Origin: Streptomyces sp. cf386
GTDB taxonomy: Bacteria; Actinomycetota; Actinomycetes; Streptomycetales; Streptomycetaceae
Reading direction: 5' to 3'
Length of the DNA stretch: 64,000 nucleotides
Assembly: GCF_900103585.1 (NCBI RefSeq)
Contig: NZ_FNHV01000021.1
Coordinates: 98,396-162,395 of the forward strand
The notes beneath the pieces are model-generated. The model saw nothing but the letters and a program-made list of their open reading frames with translations. It ran no database searches and was not told where the DNA came from. Of this stretch, positions 58,019 through 64,000 are shown one piece after another (the first letter of the stretch is position 1; every line of letters starts with the position of its first letter). Both the position numbers and the translations under genes were made by a program.

Positions 58019-59506
58019 TTGTCCGTCCCGTCCCGACCCACCGTCCTGCTGTGCGCCCTCGTGGCCGCGGCCGCCCTGCTCCCCACGGCCACGCCCGCCC
58101 GCGCGTCGACCCCCCTCACGTTCGGCCCCTGCCCGGACTCCGTCCCGACCCCGCCCGCACCGGACCGCGTGGAATGCGGGCGCCTCACCGTCCCCCTCGA
58201 CCGGCGGCACCCGTCCGGCCCGCGCATCGAGATCGCCGTCTCCCGCGTCCCCGCCTCCGGCACCCCGGCCGAGCGCCGCGGCGTCCTGCTGGTGAACCCG
58301 GGCGGCCCGGGCGGCTCCGGGCTCCCCTACGCGGTGACCAAGCGCGCCAAACTCCCCGAGAGCGTGCGGCGTTCGTACGACGTCATCGGCTTCGACCCGC
58401 GCGGCGTGGGCCGTAGCACCCCGGTGGAGTGCGGCCCGATGGGCGGCCTGTTCACCGCTCCGGGCACGGACCCGGTACCGACGACCCCGCGGACGGAGCG
58501 GACGTATCTCACCTCACTGCGCGCGATGGCCGACGACTGCGCGGCGGGCGCGGGCACGCATGTGCTGCCATACCTGTCCACCGAACAGACGGCCTACGAC
58601 ATGGACGCGATCCGGGCCGCGCTGGGCGAGCCCCGGACGAGCTTCCTCGGTGTCTCGTACGGCAGCTACCTGGGCGCCGCCTACGCGGCACGCTTCCCGC
58701 ACCGGGTGGGCCGCATGGTGCTGGACAGCGTGGTCGGCCCCTGGGACTGGTACGACTTCGACGTCGTCCAGAGCCGTGCGATGCTGCGCGCCCGCGACAC
58801 GTTCTTCGCCTGGACCGGCGAGCACGCGGAGCGTTTCGGGCTGGGCGGCGGCGCGGATGCCGTTCGGCGGTCGTATCTGCGCGTACGCCGAGGACTCGCC
58901 GCCCGGCCGGTGAACGGCTTCGGCCCGGCGGAGTTCGACCGTGCAGTCTACCGCGCCCTGGGCCGCACCGAGCGCTGGGCTGGCCTCGCCGACGGGCTGC
59001 GCACCTCTCTGACGGACGGCAGCCCCGACGGCCTGCGGCCCGCGTCCGCCTTCGACAGCCCCGAGTCCCGCAACTACGAGGCGGCCAACCGGATCGTGAA
59101 GTGCGCGGACGGGCCGGGGCCGACGCCGCGCGAGATCCTGGCGGACATGCGCCGCACCCGGCTTCTCGACCCGCAGCCGATCCTGACCGGCATGGAGGCG
59201 TCGGCCTGCGCGTACTGGCACCACCGGCCGAACCGCCGTACGCCCCTGGGCAGTCCGGCCGCCCCGCCGGTCCTGCTGGTCGCGTCCGCACACGACCCGG
59301 TGACGCCGATCGAGGGCGCCCGGCGACTGCGGGAGGTCATGCCCGGCTCCCGGCTGGTGACGCTCGACGACGACTACTCCCACGGCGTCTTCGCGAGCCG
59401 GGGCAACGCGTGCGTGGACGGGGCGGTGGCCGCCTATCTCGTCGACGGGACGGTGCCCGCGGCCGATGTGCGCTGCTCCGGTCCGGGGCTGCCGACGGTG
59501 TCCTGA
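58019..59506 (+). CDS. Secreted alpha/beta-hydrolase, tripeptidyl-aminopeptidase (TAP) family
   Basis: This 495-residue exported hydrolase has a signal peptide (about 1-29). It has the TAP-type features NPGGPGGSG (oxyanion), FDPRGVG, nucleophile Ser213 (GVSYGSYLG), Asp in SAHDPVTP and His in DDYSHGVF, plus a helical cap. Streptomyces relatives remove N-terminal tripeptides or act as proline iminopeptidases. The start is TTG at 58019 with GGAGG 7 bases upstream. It shares its upstream region and the Zur-like box with the metallophore-like operon and may process peptides or the chelator itself under zinc limitation. Confidence 0.88.
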   Translation: MSVPSRPTVLLCALVAAAALLPTATPARASTPLTFGPCPDSVPTPPAPDRVECGRLTVPLDRRHPSGPRIEIAVSRVPASGTPAERRGVLLVNPGGPGGSGLPYAVTKRAKLPESVRRSYDVIGFDPRGVGRSTPVECGPMGGLFTAPGTDPVPTTPRTERTYLTSLRAMADDCAAGAGTHVLPYLSTEQTAYDMDAIRAALGEPRTSFLGVSYGSYLGAAYAARFPHRVGRMVLDSVVGPWDWYDFDVVQSRAMLRARDTFFAWTGEHAERFGLGGGADAVRRSYLRVRRGLAARPVNGFGPAEFDRAVYRALGRTERWAGLADGLRTSLTDGSPDGLRPASAFDSPESRNYEAANRIVKCADGPGPTPREILADMRRTRLLDPQPILTGMEASACAYWHHRPNRRTPLGSPAAPPVLLVASAHDPVTPIEGARRLREVMPGSRLVTLDDDYSHGVFASRGNACVDGAVAAYLVDGTVPAADVRCSGPGLPTVS

Positions 59507-59539
59507 GGCACTCGGCCCAGCAGCTTCCGGCCCGTCACC

Positions 59540-60331
59540 TCACCCGCCGCGTTTAGAGCGGGCGCCGGAGCTGGGCGTACCCGAGTTGGAGAATCCCCAC
59601 GGAGAGGCGGGGTCGGGTGTGCCGGGGCCGGAGGGCTCCGGCGCGCCCGGGCCGGGGGCCGTACCGGTACTGCGGTCCCGGCCGTCGTCGCCGCCCACGC
59701 GGTAGATTCCCGGTGCCAGCCTGACCGACCTGTCCAGGAGTTGACTCCCGAGGCCGGGCTGGGACTGGGGCCAGCGGGTGTCGGCCGACCACCTGACTCC
59801 GCCCAGACCCTCGATGCTCAGTGCACCGGAGGCCGTCTTGAGATCGGCGTCCGTGAGGTCGCAGTCATGCAGGTCGGCCTGGTCCAGCCGAGCCCGCCGA
59901 AGCCACGCCCCGGTCAGGTCGGCCCGGCGCAGCACCGCTCCGCGCAGATCGGCATCGGTCAGGTCCGCGCCCGTCAGGTCGGCGCCGGTCAGTGTCGCGG
60001 CGTCGAGTCGGGCTCCGCGCAGATACGAGAAACTGAGGTCGGCCTCGGTCAGATCGGCCTCCGTCAACTCGGCGCCGTTCAGCCGGACCTGGTAGAGGTT
60101 GGCGTGCGCGAGGTCGGCGCCGCGCAGGGCGACACGTTCCCCCGCGTCCCCGTCCTCCGGCGCACGGGACCGCAGGACCTCCGCCAACCGGGAGACATCA
60201 CCGGCGGGCAGGGCTTCATCACCACGCTCGGCGATGGCTTCGGCGGCGGCGGACCGTGCCTCCTCCGAGCTGTCCGGTGCGGCCAGGTAGAGAAGTTCGC
60301 GCAGGATCTGCTCCGTTGTCCTCTTCGTCAT
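59540..60331 (-). CDS. Pentapeptide-repeat protein
   Basis: This 263-residue protein has an N-terminal helical part (residues 1-60) and about 22 pentapeptide repeats of the A(D/N)LxX type (LRGADLAHANLYQV... LTDADLKTA, about 68-170). These form a right-handed quadrilateral helix. A short globular piece and a Pro/Gly/Ser-rich tail follow. No signal is visible, so it is cytosolic. Some such proteins mimic DNA and protect gyrase, but most have no known role. The ATG at 60331 overlaps the stop of the preceding small gene (ATGA). Confidence 0.85.
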   Translation of the reverse strand: MTKRTTEQILRELLYLAAPDSSEEARSAAAEAIAERGDEALPAGDVSRLAEVLRSRAPEDGDAGERVALRGADLAHANLYQVRLNGAELTEADLTEADLSFSYLRGARLDAATLTGADLTGADLTDADLRGAVLRRADLTGAWLRRARLDQADLHDCDLTDADLKTASGALSIEGLGGVRWSADTRWPQSQPGLGSQLLDRSVRLAPGIYRVGGDDGRDRSTGTAPGPGAPEPSGPGTPDPASPWGFSNSGTPSSGARSKRGG

Positions 60332-60642
60332 CGGGGCTCCGTCCCGGGCCGTTGTGCGTCGGGTGGACTCGGAGGGGGCACGATCGCGCACATGGGGCAC
60401 CGGGTGGGGGACGGGGAGAGCAGCAGCGCCAGGCCGAAGTTCTGCGCCTCCTGCTCGGCGGTGCGCAGTGCGTCGTGCGGCTTGAGTCCTTCCATCTCCC
60501 TGCCCCGCAGCAGTCTGTTGACGATTCGTTGCCAGTGGTCCTCGGCCGTCTCCCAGTCTCCGTCATGCCATTTGGCGGCGAAGTGCTGGACGAACTCCGC
60601 GGAGGGACCGCCGCATTCGTGGATCTCGGACAGCAAACGCAC
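60328..60642 (-). CDS. Small hypothetical protein with CPxC pair
   Basis: This 104-residue cytoplasmic protein (VRLLSEIHECGGPSAEFVQHFAAKWHDGDWETAEDHW...) is mainly helical and ends in a disordered Pro tail after RCPMCAI. The GTG at 60642 is 2 bases after the preceding stop and has GGAGGC upstream; it overlaps the pentapeptide gene. I do not recognise the family. Confidence 0.7.
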   Translation of the reverse strand: MRLLSEIHECGGPSAEFVQHFAAKWHDGDWETAEDHWQRIVNRLLRGREMEGLKPHDALRTAEQEAQNFGLALLLSPSPTRCPMCAIVPPPSPPDAQRPGTEPR

Positions 60643-60644
60643 GC

Positions 60645-61061
60645 TCAGCCTCCGTCGGAGTTCACGGAGGCGGTGGAACGCCGCCTGAGCTCGTCGAGGA
60701 TCTCCGTGAGCTCTTGCGTGCGGTGCGTCTGGATCTGGGCGGTGACGGCGTAGCCGACCGCTCCTCCCACCAGTGCGGGGATCGCGGCCCAGCCGACGAT
60801 CGACAGGGGCCATGCGGGAAGCTGGGGACTGACGTCGGCCGGTGAGTCGATGCCGACGAGGACGTTGTACGCGTCGGTCCAGCCGATCAGTGCGCCGTTG
60901 AGCGCGAAGAGGCCGAGAAAGACCGCCAGCAGGGGCAGGGCCCGCAGGAGCAGCCAGCGGTGCAGCCGCGACAGCGCGTCCCGGGACCTCCACCAGCGCG
61001 AGACCCGACGGCGCAGGCCAGGGGGCGGTGGGGGCTGGATACCGGGCATCCCTGACGTCAC
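60645..61061 (-). CDS. Two-helix membrane protein (DUF6313-like)
   Basis: This is a 138-residue membrane protein with a Pro-rich, Arg-rich cytoplasmic lead. Two hydrophobic helices (RALPLLAVFLGLFALNGALI and LSIVGWAAIPALVGGAVGYA) enclose a short external loop, and a charged coiled tail follows. It resembles Streptomyces DUF6313 proteins (tentative). I chose the GTG at 61061; the ATG at 61049 also works. It leads a three-gene operon with the small protein and the pentapeptide-repeat protein, suggesting a membrane-associated complex of unknown role. Confidence 0.7.
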   Translation of the reverse strand: MTSGMPGIQPPPPPGLRRRVSRWWRSRDALSRLHRWLLLRALPLLAVFLGLFALNGALIGWTDAYNVLVGIDSPADVSPQLPAWPLSIVGWAAIPALVGGAVGYAVTAQIQTHRTQELTEILDELRRRSTASVNSDGG

Positions 61062-61231
61062 GGACCCGACGGTAGCCGATGCCCTACCGCAGGGCACCGG
61101 ATCTCCATCGGTTCTCCTCGCCAAGTCGATCCCTGTACAAGGACGTTGAAGGGCCGACGATCTCCTGGACAGATCGCCCCCGGCGGCCCGAGGATGACGC
61201 TGACACTCATGGCCACCGGCCCGGAGAGGCG

Positions 61232-64000
61232 ATGCCGCAGGATCCCCATTTTCTTGCCCCGGCCGTCCGCCGTATCGCGCGCGCCGAGAGTCCGACACAG
61301 GTCGCTCGCGAGTTCGCCCTGGTGACGGTGCCCGTCATGGCCGACGCGGTCGTCGTCTATCTCGGTGTGCGGGCAGATACGGAAGGTGGTGCATCAGCTG
61401 CGATCCCCCGCCAACTGCGGCTCACTGGATGCGGCTTCCGTCCTCCCCGCAAGCCCGGGTCTTCGGATACGGCGACCTCATTACTGGCGGCCAGGGCGCG
61501 CACGCTCGTCCCGCAGATGACCCGGTCCATGCAGCGGGTCGCCGAAGCCGTCGTCGACGACCCGGCCGCCACCGCAGCCCTCTCGATCACCGGCCTCGCC
61601 GAGCGCACCGGCACCAGCGAGGCGACGGTCGTACGCACCGCCCGTCTCCTCGGGTACCCCGGCTACGCGGGGTTGCGCGCCGCACTCGCCGACCTGGCCG
61701 ACCTCCAGCTCGCCGGCGACACGGAATGGCACGGCGCATCACACCCCAAGCTGGGCGGCGCGATGGGCGGAGAGGCGCGGGCGACAGCCTCCGTGGAGCC
61801 GCTCGGTGTCCTCGCCAAGGTTCTGCACCAGGGTGACGCCCGGAGCATGGGCCCCGAGGACCTCGAACTCGAAACAGCCCTCCTCGAACTGCTCGGGCCC
61901 AATCCCCGACTTCCGGGTCGCGATCGTGTCCTGCTCGCGCCCCTGCTCGCCGAGCGGAACGTCCTGGGGGCGGCGGTGTTCCTCCGCCGCCCGGACCGAC
62001 CGGTCTTCGACCCCGACGATCTGCACCTCGTCGGCCAGCTCTCGTCCCACGTCGCACTCGGCGTCGCCGCGAATCCCGACCCGACGCCGCCTGAAGTCCC
62101 CGCCAGGCCCGCACGCCGAGCCCCGGCCCCACCACCGTCCACGCCACGGGGGCTGCCGCCCGAGCGTCCCCCACTGCGGCGGCGGGGCGACGAACCGTCC
62201 GCGCCACAAGATCAGCCGTCCGAAGGACCGACGCCGATGCGGCAGGGCGGGGAACCGTCCGCGCCGCAGGGGCTGCCGCCCGGCCGGCCGACGCCGATGC
62301 GGCGGGACGGTGACCGGCTGCGCTTCGTCGGCGCCGCGACCCGGCGGATCGCGCGCGGTATCGACCTGGACGAGATCGTGATGGGGCTGTGCCGGGCGAC
62401 CGTGCCGACCTTCTCCGACGCGATCCTCGTCTACCTGCGCGACCCCCTCCCCGTCGGCGACGAACGGCCCACCGGCCCCGTCGTCCTGCGCCTGCGCCGC
62501 ACGGACCGCATCCCCGAGGAACGGGACACCGACGGCGGCTTCCTGCCCGCGCAGGCCCAGCCGGAGCCGACGGAGCTGGCCGAGTTGTCGGCCCTGACCG
62601 CCGAGTTGTGCGAGGTCCGCCCCGGCGGCGCGCTCGCCGAGGTCCTGCGCGGCGTACGCCCCGTCTTCGCCGACGCACCCGCAGCCCGCGCCGCCCTGCC
62701 CGAACTCCTCGGCGACGACGGCGAACTGATCATCCCCGACGGACAACGCGCCATCCTCGCCCCCCTACGAGGCCGCCGCCGCGTCATCGGCGCCGCCGTC
62801 TTCCTACGCCGCCCCGACCGCCTCGCCTTCGAACCCGACGACCTCCTCGTCGCCGCCCAACTCGCCACCCACAGCGCCCTCGGCATCGACAAAGCCGTCC
62901 TCTACGGCCGCGAGGCCTACATCGCCGACGAACTCCAGCGCACCATGCTGCCCGAAACACTCCCCCGCCCCACCGGCGTCCGGCTCGCCTCCCGCTACCT
63001 CCCCGCCGCCGAAACCGCCCGCGTCGGCGGCGACTGGTACGACGCGATCCCCCTGCCCGGCAGCCGCGTCGCCCTGGTCGTCGGCGACGTCATGGGCCAC
63101 TCCATGACCTCGGCCGCGATCATGGGCCAACTGCGCACCACCGCCCAGACCCTCGCCGGCCTCGACCTGCCCCCACAAGAAGTCCTCCACCACCTCGACG
63201 AACAGGCCCAACGCCTGGGCACCGACCGCATGGCCACCTGCCTGTACGCCGTCTACGACCCCGTATCCCACCGCATCACCATCGCCAACGCCGGCCACCC
63301 ACCACCCGTCCTGCTCCACCTCGGCGGCCGGGCAGAAGTACTCCGCGTTCCCGCGGGCGCCCCGATCGGCGTCGGCGGCGTCGACTTCGAGGCCGTGGAA
63401 CTGGACGCGCCGGCCGGAGCGACGCTGCTTCTGTACACCGACGGCCTGGTCGAGTCCCGGCTGCGCGACGTCTGGACCGGCATAGAGCAACTACGCGAAA
63501 AGCTCGCCGCGACCGCCCAGCTCACCGGACCCGACCACCCCCCGCCCCTCGAAGCCCTCTGCGACGAAGTCCTCGACATGCTCGGCCCCGGCGACCGCGA
63601 CGACGACATCGCCCTGCTCGCCGCCCGCTTCGACGGCATCGCCCCCAGCGACGTCGCCTACTGGTTCCTCGAGCCCGAAGACGCCGCCCCCGGCCGCGCC
63701 CGCCGCCTCGCCCGACGCGCCCTGGCCCGCTGGGGACTGGAAGAACTCACCGACTCCGTCGAACTCCTCGTCAGCGAAGTCGTCACCAACGCCGTCCGCT
63801 ACGCCACCCGACCCGTCACCCTGCGCCTGCTACGCACCGACGTCCTGCGCTGCGAAGTCGGCGACGACGTACCGCAGTTGCCGCGGTTGCGCCAAGCCCG
63901 CGCCACCGACGAAGGCGGACGCGGCCTCTACCTCGTCAACCGACTCGCCCGCCGCTGGGGCGCCACCCGCCTCAGCACCGGCAAAGTCGTCTGGTTCGAG
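61232..64000 (+). CDS. SpoIIE-type PP2C phosphatase with two GAF domains, first GAF split by RpiR HTH (3' end outside window)
   Basis: A 923-codon frame is open from the ATG at 61232 to the window end. Residues 1-48 and about 163-300 together look like one GAF domain (ends ADAVVVYLGVRAD and GAAVFLRRPDR...VALGVAAN). Residues about 49-162 insert an RpiR-type HTH (TRSMQRVAEAVVDDPAATAA... TSEATVVRTARLLGYPGYAGLR). A 20-residue repeat linker (307-361), a second GAF (about 363-560) and a SpoIIE phosphatase (VGGDWYDA, GDVMGHS, ANAGHPPP, YTDGLVE, DDDIALL) follow. A HATPase anti-sigma-kinase-like domain (SEVVTNAVRYA) runs off the end. A TTA codon is at 61481-61483. The protein probably tunes an alternative sigma factor. 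Confidence 0.85.
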   Translation, partial: MPQDPHFLAPAVRRIARAESPTQVAREFALVTVPVMADAVVVYLGVRADTEGGASAAIPRQLRLTGCGFRPPRKPGSSDTATSLLAARARTLVPQMTRSMQRVAEAVVDDPAATAALSITGLAERTGTSEATVVRTARLLGYPGYAGLRAALADLADLQLAGDTEWHGASHPKLGGAMGGEARATASVEPLGVLAKVLHQGDARSMGPEDLELETALLELLGPNPRLPGRDRVLLAPLLAERNVLGAAVFLRRPDRPVFDPDDLHLVGQLSSHVALGVAANPDPTPPEVPARPARRAPAPPPSTPRGLPPERPPLRRRGDEPSAPQDQPSEGPTPMRQGGEPSAPQGLPPGRPTPMRRDGDRLRFVGAATRRIARGIDLDEIVMGLCRATVPTFSDAILVYLRDPLPVGDERPTGPVVLRLRRTDRIPEERDTDGGFLPAQAQPEPTELAELSALTAELCEVRPGGALAEVLRGVRPVFADAPAARAALPELLGDDGELIIPDGQRAILAPLRGRRRVIGAAVFLRRPDRLAFEPDDLLVAAQLATHSALGIDKAVLYGREAYIADELQRTMLPETLPRPTGVRLASRYLPAAETARVGGDWYDAIPLPGSRVALVVGDVMGHSMTSAAIMGQLRTTAQTLAGLDLPPQEVLHHLDEQAQRLGTDRMATCLYAVYDPVSHRITIANAGHPPPVLLHLGGRAEVLRVPAGAPIGVGGVDFEAVELDAPAGATLLLYTDGLVESRLRDVWTGIEQLREKLAATAQLTGPDHPPPLEALCDEVLDMLGPGDRDDDIALLAARFDGIAPSDVAYWFLEPEDAAPGRARRLARRALARWGLEELTDSVELLVSEVVTNAVRYATRPVTLRLLRTDVLRCEVGDDVPQLPRLRQARATDEGGRGLYLVNRLARRWGATRLSTGKVVWFE
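62150..62314. repeat. 60-base tandem repeat (2.75 copies) in the inter-GAF linker
   Basis: Units of 60 bases encode GLPPERPPLRRRGDEPSAPQ, DQPSEGPTPMRQGGEPSAPQ and a partial GLPPGRPTPMRRDGD. The repeat keeps the frame and lengthens a disordered linker between the two GAF domains of the phosphatase. Confidence 0.85.

Noticed and set aside
61232..61741. Separate rpiR gene broken by frameshift before the phosphatase
   Set aside because: One reading frame stays open from 61232 to the end of the window, and the sequence before the HTH is the first part of a GAF domain. This points to insertion rather than two genes in different frames.

Overview
The window is chromosomal DNA of a Streptomyces or very close relative. 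The evidence is very high G+C with strong third-position GC bias, a full-length bifunctional geosmin synthase, a gamma-butyrolactone (A-factor type) signalling locus, two complete conservons (cvnABCD), rare in-frame TTA codons and many GTG/TTG starts with 4-base GTGA/ATGA gene overlaps. No rRNA, tRNA, CRISPR array, prophage or transposase was seen.

Layout, left to right. 1-6.8 kb: a truncated multicopper oxidase, a hypothetical protein, geosmin synthase and a secreted exo/endonuclease-phosphatase-fold protein. 6.8-10.4 kb: a leftward sulfonate/nitrate-type ABC importer. 10.5-12.6 kb: a coupled alpha/beta hydrolase and cytochrome P450, then a DUF89 protein. 13.8-16.3 kb: the butyrolactone locus, an AfsA-type synthase between two ArpA-like regulators with two ARE-like operators; the synthase and one regulator carry TTA codons. 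16.5-24.4 kb: mostly exported proteins (subtilase with P domain, membrane-anchored AA10 LPMO, small secreted protein, DUF6230/DUF6114 pair, DUF574-type methyltransferase, orphan sugar-binding lipoprotein). 24.6-28.5 kb and 31.4-35.6 kb: two conservons. Between them lie a GH43-like/AbfB protein and the binding protein of a glycine-betaine importer whose permeases and ATPase lie beyond the second conservon (35.6-38.1 kb). 38.3-45.5 kb: a GT39 membrane glycosyltransferase and an extracytosolic flavin electron-transfer module (ApbE, double FMN-binding protein, ferric-reductase-like protein) next to an OmpR/HK pair. 45.6 kb: a DUF2470 gene behind an iron box.

46.4-57.9 kb is the most interesting region. 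Ten leftward genes, almost all translationally coupled, encode an ATP-grasp ligase, a DUF364 (putative heavy-metal chelation) protein, a cysteine-synthase-like PLP enzyme, a dipeptide epimerase, an MFS exporter, a methyltransferase and a complete Nik/Opp/Cnt-type ABC importer. A Zur-like operator lies just upstream, between the operon and a divergent secreted peptidase. Together these suggest an NRPS-independent zinc (or other metal) metallophore made, exported and re-imported by one operon. 58-64 kb: the peptidase, a three-gene pentapeptide-repeat operon, and the first 923 codons of a SpoIIE-type phosphatase whose first GAF domain is split, in frame, by an RpiR-type HTH segment.

Functions rest on reading of translated motifs and gene context; no database search was possible.
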